32,608 bases of DNA from Bradyrhizobium sp. AT1 (lineage in GTDB: Bacteria > Pseudomonadota > Alphaproteobacteria > Rhizobiales > Xanthobacteraceae): the NCBI RefSeq assembly GCF_001590795.1, contig NZ_JXDL01000001.1, positions 4,809,988-4,842,595 on the forward strand. The letters are read 5' to 3'. The notes under the pieces are model-generated. The model saw only the letters and a list, made by a program, of their open reading frames with translations, was not told the DNA's origin and did no database searches. The translations under genes were made by a program, and so were the position numbers. Of this stretch, positions 7,736 to 15,639 are shown one piece after another (position 1 is the first letter of the stretch; the number at the start of each line of letters is the position of its first letter).

Positions 7736-9031
7736 ATGGCCGCACCCCTCAAAGCCGTTGACGGCAATGCCGATCTTCAGGCGCTGATGTCCGATCTCGG
7801 AACCCGTGCCCGCGCTGCCGCGCGCGTGCTGGCGCTGGCGCCGCCGGAGCAGAAGAACCGGGCCCTGGAAGCCATGGAGCGGGCGATCCGCGCGAACTCC
7901 GCGGCCATTCTCGCCGCCAATGCCGAGGACGTCGCTGAGGCCCGCGCCACCGGCAATGCCACCTCCGCCTTCATCGACCGCCTGACGCTGACCCCGGCGC
8001 GGGTCGAGGGCATGGCCGAGGGCATCGGCATCGTGCGCGGCATCGCCGATCCCGTCGGCATCGTCACCGAGAGCTGGCAGCGGCCGAACGGCATGACCAT
8101 CGAGCGCGTGCGCGTGCCGCTCGGCGTCGTCGGCGTGATCTTCGAGAGCCGGCCCAACGTTGCCGCGGACGCCGGCGTGCTGTGCCTGAAGTCGGGCAAT
8201 GCCGTGATCCTGCGTGGCGGCTCCGACAGTTTTCGCTCTTGCCGCGCGATCCATGAATGCCTGGTGCAAGGCCTGCGCGAAGCCGGCCTGCCCGAAGCCG
8301 CGATCACGCTGGTGCCGACGCGCGACCGTATGGCGGTCGGCATGATGCTGTCGGGCCTGGGCGGCACCATCGACGTGATCGTGCCCCGCGGCGGCAAGAG
8401 CCTCGTCGCGCGTGTCGAGCAGGAAGCGCGCGTGCCTGTGTTCGCGCATCTCGAAGGCGTCAACCACGTCTATGTCGATGCCAGCGCCGACCTCGCCATG
8501 GCGAAGTCGATCGTGCTCAACGCAAAAATGCGCCGCACCGGCGTCTGCGGTGCGGCCGAGACGCTGCTGGTCGATCGCGCCGCTGCCGGCAAGAATCTGA
8601 AGCCGCTGGTCGAGATGCTGATCGAGGCGGGCTGCGAAGTGCGCGGCGACGACGCCGTGCAGAAGGCCGACCCGCGCGTAAAGCCCGCCAGCGAAGATGA
8701 TTGGGACACCGAATATCTCGACGCGATCATCGCGGCGAAGGTGGTGGACGGCGTCGACGGCGCGATCGCGCACATCCAGAGCCACGGCTCGCATCACACC
8801 GATGCGATCGTGAGCGCGGATGAGGCGGCTGCGAACAAATTCCTCAGCGAGGTGGATTCCGCGATCGTGCTGCATAACGCCTCGACGCAGTTCGCCGATG
8901 GCGGCGAATTCGGCTTCGGCGCCGAGATCGGCATCGCGACCGGCCGCTTCCACGCGCGCGGCCCTGTCGGCGCCGAGCAGCTGACGAGCTTCAAATATCG
9001 CGTTCACGGCACCGGGCAGACGCGGCCGTAA
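7736..9031 (+). CDS. proA: Gamma-glutamyl phosphate reductase
   Basis: A 431-residue NADPH-dependent enzyme that reduces gamma-glutamyl phosphate to glutamate semialdehyde, the second step of proline synthesis. It has the aldehyde-dehydrogenase fold. The nucleotide-binding region includes VPLGVVGVIFESRPNVAADA and LKSGNAVILRGG. The catalytic cysteine C271 lies in RRTGVCGAAETLLVD. The C-terminus has HGSHHTDAIVS and FGFGAEIGIATGRFHARGPV, both standard for ProA. Length is normal for the family. It starts at an ATG (MAAPLKAVDGNA) and is followed 20 bp later by nadD, so the two are probably co-transcribed. The proB gene lies upstream beyond the parDE pair. Confidence 0.97.
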   Translation: MAAPLKAVDGNADLQALMSDLGTRARAAARVLALAPPEQKNRALEAMERAIRANSAAILAANAEDVAEARATGNATSAFIDRLTLTPARVEGMAEGIGIVRGIADPVGIVTESWQRPNGMTIERVRVPLGVVGVIFESRPNVAADAGVLCLKSGNAVILRGGSDSFRSCRAIHECLVQGLREAGLPEAAITLVPTRDRMAVGMMLSGLGGTIDVIVPRGGKSLVARVEQEARVPVFAHLEGVNHVYVDASADLAMAKSIVLNAKMRRTGVCGAAETLLVDRAAAGKNLKPLVEMLIEAGCEVRGDDAVQKADPRVKPASEDDWDTEYLDAIIAAKVVDGVDGAIAHIQSHGSHHTDAIVSADEAAANKFLSEVDSAIVLHNASTQFADGGEFGFGAEIGIATGRFHARGPVGAEQLTSFKYRVHGTGQTRP

Positions 9032-9051
9032 TCGACGCAAGGCGCGGGGCA

Positions 9052-9696
9052 TTGAGCAACAATTTCGTCGCGCCACGTTTCTTCGCGCAGGCCGTACCAG
9101 CCCACACGTCGGGCATGCGCATCGGCTTGCTCGGCGGCTCGTTCAATCCGCCGCATCAGGCTCATCGCGCGATCAGCCAGTTCGCGCTGAAACGCCTTCA
9201 GCTCGATCGCGTGTGGTGGTTGGTGACGCCAGGCAATCCGCTGAAGGAGAATGGCACGCTGCATGAGCTCGGCGAGCGCATGCAGGCGGCGCGCGACGTC
9301 GCTGACGACCCGCGCATCGAGGTCAGCTGTCTCGAATCCGTCATTCGCACCCGCTATACTATCGACACGATCAACACCTTGCGCCGCCGCCTCTCGGGCT
9401 TGCGCTTTGTCTGGATCATGGGCGCCGACAACCTCGCTCAATTCCATCGATGGCAGGACTGGCGGCGCATCGCCGGCCAGGTGCCGATGGCGGTCATCGA
9501 TCGTCCGCCGCAGAGTTTTCGTGCCCTCGCCTCGCCCGCCGCCAAGGCCCTAGCGCGTTACCGCCTGCCCGAGAACAAGGCAGCGCTGCTCGCGGACCAG
9601 CCGGCGCCGGCCTGGGTATTCCTGACCGGATTGAAGCTGAATCTGTCCTCCACGGGCCTGCGGAACCCGGACGGAAGCTGGAAAGGTACGAAGTGA
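9052..9696 (+). CDS. nadD: Nicotinate-nucleotide adenylyltransferase
   Basis: A 214-residue enzyme that joins ATP and nicotinate mononucleotide to make deamido-NAD. The nucleotidyltransferase motif GGSFNPPHQAH (28-38) is present. WWLVTPGNPLK, FVWIMGADNL and the C-terminal NLSSTGLRN match the family, the last being the ISSTxIR-type site. The reported start is a TTG at 9052; an ATG at 9115 (MRIGLLGG) would give 193 residues and also leave a complete core. I keep the longer form because it sits 20 bp after proA and its extension looks like real coding sequence, but the choice is uncertain. It belongs to the run proA-nadD-rsfS-rlmH. Confidence 0.94.
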   Translation: MSNNFVAPRFFAQAVPAHTSGMRIGLLGGSFNPPHQAHRAISQFALKRLQLDRVWWLVTPGNPLKENGTLHELGERMQAARDVADDPRIEVSCLESVIRTRYTIDTINTLRRRLSGLRFVWIMGADNLAQFHRWQDWRRIAGQVPMAVIDRPPQSFRALASPAAKALARYRLPENKAALLADQPAPAWVFLTGLKLNLSSTGLRNPDGSWKGTK

Positions 9697-9836
9697 GACA
9701 GAGTGTGCGGACGGGGGTGGCTCCGGGCTCTCTGGCATATTGAAACCCTTAACCCCACATGATGTAGTGTAACCGGTGGGCGCCGGATTCGGCGTTCGCG
9801 ATACAGTGAAAGGAATGGTCCCTGACCACATCTGTA

Positions 9837-10286
9837 TTGTCCAAGTCGACTTCAGCGAAGTCAGCTTCAACGAAGTCTGTTTTACCCAAGGCAAAACCGG
9901 CGCGTAAAACATCGACCCAAGCTGCGGCCTTGAAGGCGCAACCCGACGCCGACAAGACGCTGAGCCTGATCCTCTCCCGCCTCGACGACATGAAGGCGGA
10001 AGAGACGGTCACCATCGACCTTCGCGGCAAATCGGCCTACTCCGACTACATGATCGTCACCACCGGCCGGGTGAACCGGCACGTCGGCGCGATCGCGGAG
10101 AACGTCGCCAAGGGCCTCAAGGAAAACGGCATCAAGAACATCCACGTCGAGGGCTTGCCCAATTGCGACTGGGTGCTGATCGATTCCGGCGATGTGATCG
10201 TGCACGTGTTCAGACCCGAGGTCCGCGAGTTCTACAATCTCGAGCGGTTGTACACGCAGGGTCCAGGGGCGGCGAAGGCGATCTAG
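9837..10286 (+). CDS. rsfS: Ribosome silencing factor RsfS
   Basis: A 149-residue protein of the RsfS/Iojap family, which binds ribosomal protein L14 and blocks subunit joining when nutrients are low. The conserved domain runs from about residue 40. It includes KAEETVTIDLRGKSAYSDYM, then IVTTGRVNRHVGAIAENV, LPNCDWVLIDSGDVIVHVF and PEVREFYNLERLY, all diagnostic. Residues 1-38 are a Lys/Ala/Ser-rich low-complexity extension. The first usable start is a TTG at 9837; no in-frame ATG lies upstream within the frame. An ATG near residue 52 would cut into the domain. nadD followed by rsfS and rlmH is the normal order in many bacteria. Confidence 0.95.
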   Translation: MSKSTSAKSASTKSVLPKAKPARKTSTQAAALKAQPDADKTLSLILSRLDDMKAEETVTIDLRGKSAYSDYMIVTTGRVNRHVGAIAENVAKGLKENGIKNIHVEGLPNCDWVLIDSGDVIVHVFRPEVREFYNLERLYTQGPGAAKAI

Positions 10287-10294
10287 GCCCATCG

Positions 10295-10352
10295 AGCCGA
10301 TTTCGAATCGGCTGACGCGCATGTTAGCGTCGTGCGCGCGCTCATGGCGCGC
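10295..10352 (+). promoter_or_regulatory. Three consecutive hairpins between rsfS and rlmH
   Basis: Three inverted repeats follow one another. AGCCGATT-TCG-AATCGGCT spans 10295-10313, GACGC-N8-GCGTC spans 10314-10331, and GCGCGC-N7-GCGCGC spans 10334-10352. None is followed by a T-run, so they are not ordinary intrinsic terminators. They could shape or stabilise the mRNA between the two genes. Function is inferred only from structure and position. Confidence 0.35.
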
Positions 10353-10381
10353 GGTCTTGAAAACGCGGCCCTGAAGATATC

Positions 10382-10864
10382 ATGCGTGTTGCTGTCATTG
10401 CGGTGGGCCGGCTGAAGCAGGGCCCCGAACGGGAGCTTGCCGACCGCTATTTCGAGCGGTTCGACGAGGCCGGCCGCAAGCTTGGATTCCGCGAGCTCCT
10501 GGTCCACGAAATTCCCGAGAGCCGTGCGCGCGACACCGCGACGCGGATGGCTGAGGAGGCCGCGGCGATCTCCGCGCATATTCCGGACAAGGCGATCCTG
10601 GTGGCGATGGACGAGCGCGGCCAGAATCTCGAGTCCACCGTATTCGCACGGCACCTGGGGCGCTGGCGGGACGAAGGCGCCGGACATACTATCTTCGTGA
10701 TCGGAGGGGCGGACGGACTTTCGCCCGAATTGCGCCGTAAGGCCAAGCTCGCGATCGCGTTCGGCTCTGCGACCTGGCCGCACCAAATGGTCCGCGTCAT
10801 GCTTCTGGAACAGCTTTACCGGGCCGCCACCATTCTGGCCGGCCACCCCTATCACCGCGCGTGA
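10382..10864 (+). CDS. rlmH: 23S rRNA (pseudouridine1915-N3)-methyltransferase RlmH
   Basis: A 160-residue SPOUT-class methyltransferase that methylates pseudouridine 1915 in helix 69 of 23S rRNA on assembled 70S ribosomes. The knot region carries FVIGGADGLSPELR (105-118; glycine loop 108-112). It continues with FGSATWPHQMVRVMLLEQLY and the C-terminal HPYHR (155-159), which contains the residues used for substrate recognition. Length matches the family. The ATG at 10382 gives the standard MRVAVIAVGRLK start. Its TGA overlaps the start region of the envC-like gene (GTGATG), suggesting coupled translation. Confidence 0.96.
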   Translation: MRVAVIAVGRLKQGPERELADRYFERFDEAGRKLGFRELLVHEIPESRARDTATRMAEEAAAISAHIPDKAILVAMDERGQNLESTVFARHLGRWRDEGAGHTIFVIGGADGLSPELRRKAKLAIAFGSATWPHQMVRVMLLEQLYRAATILAGHPYHRA

Positions 10865-12267
10865 TGCGCGCCACAACGAGCACCTTTCCCGCCACGATGC
10901 GAGCGCCGCTCCTCAACCTGCTGCTGATCGGAAGCCTTGCCGGCGCAAGCCTCGCGCAAGCTTCCATAAGCCTCGCGCAAGCTCAGACGGCAAATCCCGC
11001 ACAGCAAGCCGCAGCCGTCTCGCCCGATGCCATCAAGCAGCGCGAGCAAGAGCTGGAAGCCGCCCGCGCCAGGCAGAAGAGCGCGGAGGAAGCACAGGCC
11101 AAGCTCAAGACCGAGATCACCGCGCTCGGCCAGGACCGCACCCAGCTCAACCAGCAACTGATCGACACCGCCGCCAATGTGCGCGCCGTCGAGACCAAGA
11201 TCGACGCCACCGAAGCGCGGCTGCGAAGCCTCAACGGCCGCGAGCAGGAGATGCGCGCTTCGCTGGATTCGCGCCGCGCCGACATCGTCGAGGTGCTGGC
11301 GGCGTTGCAGCGGGCCGGGCGGCGCACGCCGCCGGCGCTGCTGGTGCGGCCCGAAGATGCGCTGCAATCGCTGCGCACCGCAATGCTGCTCGGCGCCGTG
11401 GTGCCGGAGCTGCGCGGCCGTGCCGAAAAGATCGCAGGCGAGCTCGGCGAGCTCGTGGCCTTGCGCAAGACCATCGCGACCGAGCGCGACCAGCTCGCCG
11501 CCGACCGCGACAAAGTTCGCAGCGACCAGACCCGGCTCACCGCCCTGGTCGACGAGCGACAGCGCCAGCAGGCGGCGCGCGAAAAGGATCTCGACGCCGA
11601 GAACTCGCGCGCGATCATGCTGTCGAAGCAGGTCGGCGATCTCCAGGGCCTGATCACCAAGATGGAGCAGGACCTGCAGAGCGCCGCTAAGGCCGCCGAG
11701 AAGGCCGCCGAGGCCGCAAAGCTGGCCGAGGCCAAGGAGGCCAAGGCAGCGGCGGCAAACGCGGCCGCCAGCGCCAAATCCGGCCCGGGCGCATTCAAGG
11801 ACCGCTCCCGGACCACCCCCGCGATTGCCTTCGCCTCGGCCAAGGGTCTCCTGCCGCTGCCGGTTAACGGTAACAAGATCAGGGATTTTGGCGGTTCCGA
11901 CGGGGTCGGCGGGGTCCAGAAGGGTATTTCGCTGGCGACCAAGCCCGGCTCCCAGGTCACGACCCCGTGTGACGGCTGGGTGGTCTATTCCGGCCCGTTC
12001 CGCAGCTATGGACAACTCTTGATCCTCAACGCCGGGGGCGGGTATCATGTCCTGATCGCCGGGATGGAGCGCATTTCGGTCAACATCGGACAGTTTGTGC
12101 TCACGGGGGAGCCGGTCGCGACCATGGGATCGACCTCACAGGTCGCTTCCATTCTCGCCACGAACGCGAGTCAACCTGTGCTGTATGTCGAGTTCCGTAA
12201 GGACGGCACTCCAATCGATCCAGGCCCATGGTGGGCCGCAAATGAAGGCGAGAAGGTTCGCGGATGA
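10864..12267 (+). CDS. envC: EnvC-like murein hydrolase activator (degenerate LytM)
   Basis: A 467-residue exported protein that probably activates cell-wall amidases during division. A signal peptide near the N-terminus includes APLLNLLLIGSLAGASLAQA. Long charged coiled-coil stretches follow at about 45-300, and a LytM/M23 domain occupies about 340-467. The zinc ligands of active M23 enzymes are not seen: the first-ligand region reads GGVQKGISL and the HxH position reads PVLYVEFRKDG. This argues for a non-catalytic activator, as known for EnvC. The ATG at 10864 overlaps the rlmH stop by 1 nt; a GTG at 10861 or an ATG at 10897 are alternatives. ctpA follows with a 4-nt overlap. Confidence 0.9.
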   Translation: MRATTSTFPATMRAPLLNLLLIGSLAGASLAQASISLAQAQTANPAQQAAAVSPDAIKQREQELEAARARQKSAEEAQAKLKTEITALGQDRTQLNQQLIDTAANVRAVETKIDATEARLRSLNGREQEMRASLDSRRADIVEVLAALQRAGRRTPPALLVRPEDALQSLRTAMLLGAVVPELRGRAEKIAGELGELVALRKTIATERDQLAADRDKVRSDQTRLTALVDERQRQQAAREKDLDAENSRAIMLSKQVGDLQGLITKMEQDLQSAAKAAEKAAEAAKLAEAKEAKAAAANAAASAKSGPGAFKDRSRTTPAIAFASAKGLLPLPVNGNKIRDFGGSDGVGGVQKGISLATKPGSQVTTPCDGWVVYSGPFRSYGQLLILNAGGGYHVLIAGMERISVNIGQFVLTGEPVATMGSTSQVASILATNASQPVLYVEFRKDGTPIDPGPWWAANEGEKVRG

Positions 12268-13622
12268 TGCGCAAGACTTCAGTAATCCTCCTCAGCGCAG
12301 CCACCGGTGCGGCGCTGACGCTGTTCGTGACGCAGCCGCGCGCGGTGTTCATGGGCTCGAGCGCGCGAGCTGCCACCGCGGACACCTATCGCCAGCTCAA
12401 TCTGTTCGGCGACGTCTTCGAGCGCGTGCGCTCCGACTATGTCGAGAAGCCCGACGACACCAAGCTGATCGAATCCGCCATCAGCGGCATGCTCACCGGC
12501 CTCGATCCGCACTCGAGCTACATGGACGCCAAGAGCTTCCGCGACATGCAGGTGCAGACCCGCGGTGAGTTCGGCGGCCTCGGCATCGAAGTCACGATGG
12601 AAGACGGCCTCATCAAGGTGGTCTCGCCGATCGACGACACGCCGGCCTCGCGCGCCGGCGTCATGGCCAACGACATCATCACCAATCTCGACGACGAGGC
12701 GGTGCAGGGCCTGACCCTGAACCAGGCGGTCGAGAAGATGCGCGGGCCCGTCAACACCAAGATCAAGCTCAAGATCATCCGCAAGGGCCAGGACAATCCG
12801 ATCGACGTCACGCTGGTGCGCGACAACATCCGCGTCCGCTCGGTGCGCGCGCGTGTCGAGGCCGACGACATCGCCTATATCCGCATCACCACGTTCAACG
12901 AGCAGACCACCGAAGGCCTGAAGCGCGAGGTCGCCAACCTCTCGAATCAGATCGGCGACAAGCTCAAGGGCTACATCATCGACCTCCGCAACAATCCGGG
13001 CGGCCTGCTCGAGGAAGCGGTCACCGTCTCCGACTCGTTCCTGGAGAAGGGCGAGATCGTGTCGACCCGCGGCCGCAATGCCGAGGAAACCCAGCGCCGC
13101 ACCGCGCATTCGGGTGACCTCACCAAGGGCAAGCCCGTCATCGTGCTGGTCAATGGCGGCTCGGCTTCGGCGTCGGAAATCGTCGCCGGCGCGCTGCAGG
13201 ACCACAAGCGCGCGACCATCGTCGGCACCCGCTCGTTCGGCAAGGGCTCGGTGCAGACCATCATTCCGCTCGGCTCGGGCAACGGCGCGCTGCGCCTGAC
13301 CACGGCGCGCTACTACACGCCTTCGGGCAAATCGATCCAGGCCAAGGGCATCGTGCCCGACATCGAAGTGCTGCAGGACGTGCCGGACGAGCTGAAATCG
13401 CGCACCGACACCAAGGGCGAAGCTTCGCTGCGCGGCCATCTCAAGAACGACGGCGACGAGAAGACCGGCTCGCAGTCCTACGTCCCGCCGGACGCCAAGG
13501 ACGACAAGGCGCTCAAGCTCGCCGACGACCTGCTCCACGGCATCAAGAACAGCGCCTCCGCCGCGCCCACTCCCGGCGGCGACAACAAGGCCACGACCGA
13601 CAAGCCGAAGGCGGCGAACTAA
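12264..13622 (+). CDS. ctpA: C-terminal processing peptidase (S41 family)
   Basis: A 452-residue exported serine protease that trims periplasmic or cell-envelope proteins. After an N-terminal signal sequence or anchor (MMRKTSVILLSAATGAALTL) come the LDPHSSYM motif and a PDZ domain (about 100-190, GEFGGLGIEV onward). The catalytic domain follows. The Ser/Lys dyad is S302 in GGSASASEIVAGALQD and K327 in TRSFGKGSVQ; the 25-residue spacing matches CtpA/Prc enzymes. The tail after about 400 is Lys/Asp/Ala-rich and low complexity. Its start ATGA overlaps the stop of the envC-like gene, so the two are translationally coupled, a conserved pairing in alphaproteobacteria. A strong terminator follows the gene. 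Confidence 0.96.
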   Translation: MMRKTSVILLSAATGAALTLFVTQPRAVFMGSSARAATADTYRQLNLFGDVFERVRSDYVEKPDDTKLIESAISGMLTGLDPHSSYMDAKSFRDMQVQTRGEFGGLGIEVTMEDGLIKVVSPIDDTPASRAGVMANDIITNLDDEAVQGLTLNQAVEKMRGPVNTKIKLKIIRKGQDNPIDVTLVRDNIRVRSVRARVEADDIAYIRITTFNEQTTEGLKREVANLSNQIGDKLKGYIIDLRNNPGGLLEEAVTVSDSFLEKGEIVSTRGRNAEETQRRTAHSGDLTKGKPVIVLVNGGSASASEIVAGALQDHKRATIVGTRSFGKGSVQTIIPLGSGNGALRLTTARYYTPSGKSIQAKGIVPDIEVLQDVPDELKSRTDTKGEASLRGHLKNDGDEKTGSQSYVPPDAKDDKALKLADDLLHGIKNSASAAPTPGGDNKATTDKPKAAN

Positions 13623-13659
13623 GTCTGCGCATCCGATCGACGCATCGCGCGATCCCGTG

Positions 13660-13689
13660 AAAAGGGCGGCTCCTGGAGCCGCCCTTTTT
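13660..13689 (+). terminator. Intrinsic terminator after ctpA
   Basis: AAAAGGGCGGCT and AGCCGCCCTTTT form a 12-bp stem with a 5-nt loop, and the T-run (TTTTT) follows directly. It lies 38 bp downstream of the ctpA stop and probably ends the proA-to-ctpA transcript. Flanking A and T runs also allow some function on the other strand, but no gene ends there. Confidence 0.85.
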
Positions 13690-13791
13690 GCTTGGAACTC
13701 ACATTGGACTCCCGGCATCCCCGGCCTCTCCCGGCCTGCCGCCACTTGACCGTGGCGTGGTATCGTCGGAACGAGTGATTCGGGATCGCGC

Positions 13792-15012
13792 ATGACTGAA
13801 ACGGCCGATGATCTGAGCGCCCCGCTCGGACAGGACAAGCCGCGCCGGAAACGCCGGCTGCGGCTGCCGTTCACGGCCATGCAGCTGCTGGCCGTGCTGC
13901 TCGGCCTGTTCCTGGTTACCTTTGCCGGCTTCGCCATCTTCAACAAGGATCCGCTCGGCGGCGAGCCGATGACGCGGATCGCGATCAAGCCGGCGACGGA
14001 CAATGCAGCGGACGAGAAGCCGGCCGCCGCTGGCCATGGTTCCGAAGCCAAGCAAGAGGGCAAGCACGAGACCCAGGATGCCCCGAAACAGCCGGGCGAG
14101 CAGAAGACCGTCACCATGATCGACGGCTCCACCGGCGCGCGCCACGACGTCGTCATCGGTGCCGGCGACACCGCCGACAAGGGCGATGCCTCGGCCCCGC
14201 CGCCCGTCATGGCCGGGATCAATCCGAAGCTGCTGGAGAAGTCGCGCTACGGCATGATCCCGGTGGTCGCCGACGGGCTGAAGCCGTTCAACGTCTATGC
14301 GGCGGACGCCGACCGCGCCAAGGCCGCCAAGATGCCGGTGGTCGCCATCGTGATCGGCGGCCTCGGCGTCGGCGCCGCCAAAACCACTGACGCCATCATG
14401 AAGCTGCCACCGGCGGTGACGCTGGCCTTCACGCCCTATGGCGCCGATCCCGGCAAGCTCGCCGAACGAGCCCGCGCGCAGCGCCACGAGATCTTCCTGC
14501 AGATCCCGATGGAGCCCTACGACTTCCCGGACAACGACCCGGGACCGCAGACGCTGCTGACCTCGCTCAGCACCGATCAGAACATGGACCGCCTGTACTG
14601 GCATTTGAGCCGGATGCAGGGCTATGCCGGCATCACCAATTTCATGGGCGCCCGCTTCATCGCGACGGAGCCGGCGATGCAGCCGATCATCCGCGAGGCG
14701 GCCAAGCGCGGCCTCGGCTTTTTCGACGACGGCTCCTCGCCCCGCAGCATCGCGTCCCAGGCCGCAGGCAGCGCGGCAATGCCGTTCGGCAAGGGCGACA
14801 TCGCGATCGACGCGGTGCCGACGGCGACCGAAATCGACCGCGCCCTGAACAAGCTCGAATCGGCGGCACGCGAACGCGGCGCGGCTGTCGGCATCGCCTC
14901 CGCCCTGCCCGTCTCGATCGAGCGCATCGGCGCCTGGACCAAGACATTGGGCGACCGGGGTATTCTTTTGGTGCCATTGACAACCGCGATGCTGAAATCA
15001 AAATCCAGCTAA
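13792..15012 (+). CDS. Divergent polysaccharide deacetylase family protein (YibQ-like)
   Basis: A 406-residue membrane-anchored protein. A basic N-terminus (PRRKRRLRL, 18-25) precedes one membrane span at about 28-50. A long Lys/Ala/Glu-rich linker follows, and from about residue 178 a divergent polysaccharide-deacetylase domain begins with MPVVAIVIGGLGVGAAKT. Visible family blocks are EIFLQIPMEPYDFPDNDPG, YAGITNFMGARFIA and RGLGFFDDGSSP. Such proteins commonly sit beside envC and ctpA and are thought to act in the envelope, but their reaction is not established. The terminator between ctpA and this gene suggests separate transcription. The tandem Nudix genes follow 76 bp downstream. Confidence 0.9.
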   Translation: MTETADDLSAPLGQDKPRRKRRLRLPFTAMQLLAVLLGLFLVTFAGFAIFNKDPLGGEPMTRIAIKPATDNAADEKPAAAGHGSEAKQEGKHETQDAPKQPGEQKTVTMIDGSTGARHDVVIGAGDTADKGDASAPPPVMAGINPKLLEKSRYGMIPVVADGLKPFNVYAADADRAKAAKMPVVAIVIGGLGVGAAKTTDAIMKLPPAVTLAFTPYGADPGKLAERARAQRHEIFLQIPMEPYDFPDNDPGPQTLLTSLSTDQNMDRLYWHLSRMQGYAGITNFMGARFIATEPAMQPIIREAAKRGLGFFDDGSSPRSIASQAAGSAAMPFGKGDIAIDAVPTATEIDRALNKLESAARERGAAVGIASALPVSIERIGAWTKTLGDRGILLVPLTTAMLKSKSS

Positions 15013-15088
15013 ATCAACGGATTGGTGCGGCACGGGTCCTCGCGGGGCCGGTCAAGCCGGACCGACAGCATGCGAAAGGTCTGGCGGA

Positions 15089-15592
15089 ATGGCGCGTTAC
15101 GAGGATCTGCCCTACCGGACCTGTGTCGGCGTGATGCTGATCAACCCGAAAGGCCTGGTGTTCATCGGCCGCCGCGCCGGCGGCATCGAGCATGTCGACG
15201 ACACCCACGTCTGGCAGATGCCGCAAGGCGGCGTCGATCCCGGCGAGGACACCTGGGAAGCCGCCAAGCGCGAGCTCTATGAGGAGACCAGCGTGCGCTC
15301 GGTCGAGCGGCTCGGCGAGGTCCCGGACTGGCTCACTTACGACATTCCGCGCACGGTCGCCGGGCGCGCCTGGAAGGGCCGCTACCGCGGCCAGCGCCAG
15401 AAATGGTACGCGGTGCGCTTCACCGGCAAGGACAGCGAGATCAACGTCGAGAAGCCCGGCGGCGGCCACAAGGCCGAGTTCGTCAGCTGGCGCTGGGAGC
15501 CGATGCAGAATCTGACCGGACTGATCATTCCCTTCAAGCGCCCGGTCTATGAGCGCGTGGTGCAGGAATTTTCCGCGCTGGCGGACCAATAA
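15089..15592 (+). CDS. rppH: RNA pyrophosphohydrolase (Nudix), copy 1
   Basis: A 167-residue Nudix hydrolase that removes pyrophosphate from the 5' end of triphosphorylated RNA, opening mRNA to decay. The Nudix box fits exactly at residues 47-69: G47, E53, R61-E62-L63 and E65-E66 in GGVDPGEDTWEAAKRELYEE. The RppH-specific GQRQKWYAVRFTGKDSEI and VSWRWEP are present. The N-terminus MARYEDLPYRTCVGVMLIN is typical of the alphaproteobacterial enzyme. It is followed by a second, clearly related Nudix gene in the same orientation. The order deacetylase then rppH is common in related bacteria. Confidence 0.95.
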   Translation: MARYEDLPYRTCVGVMLINPKGLVFIGRRAGGIEHVDDTHVWQMPQGGVDPGEDTWEAAKRELYEETSVRSVERLGEVPDWLTYDIPRTVAGRAWKGRYRGQRQKWYAVRFTGKDSEINVEKPGGGHKAEFVSWRWEPMQNLTGLIIPFKRPVYERVVQEFSALADQ

Positions 15593-15639
15593 ATCGAATT
15601 GTCGTCCCGCCTTCGGTGCTAATGCATCCGGGAATGACG

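Noticed and set aside
8640..8720. A charged segment in ProA that looked like a repeat-encoded insertion
   Set aside because: The ADPRVKPASEDDW stretch fits the normal variable loop before the TEYLD block of alphaproteobacterial ProA, and its bases do not match the repeat families here.
9815..9907. A 30-codon frame overlapping the rsfS start, preceded by AAAGGA
   Set aside because: The purine stretch touches the ATG, leaving no spacer for a ribosome site, and the peptide shows no motif. Its coding potential is explained by overlap with rsfS.
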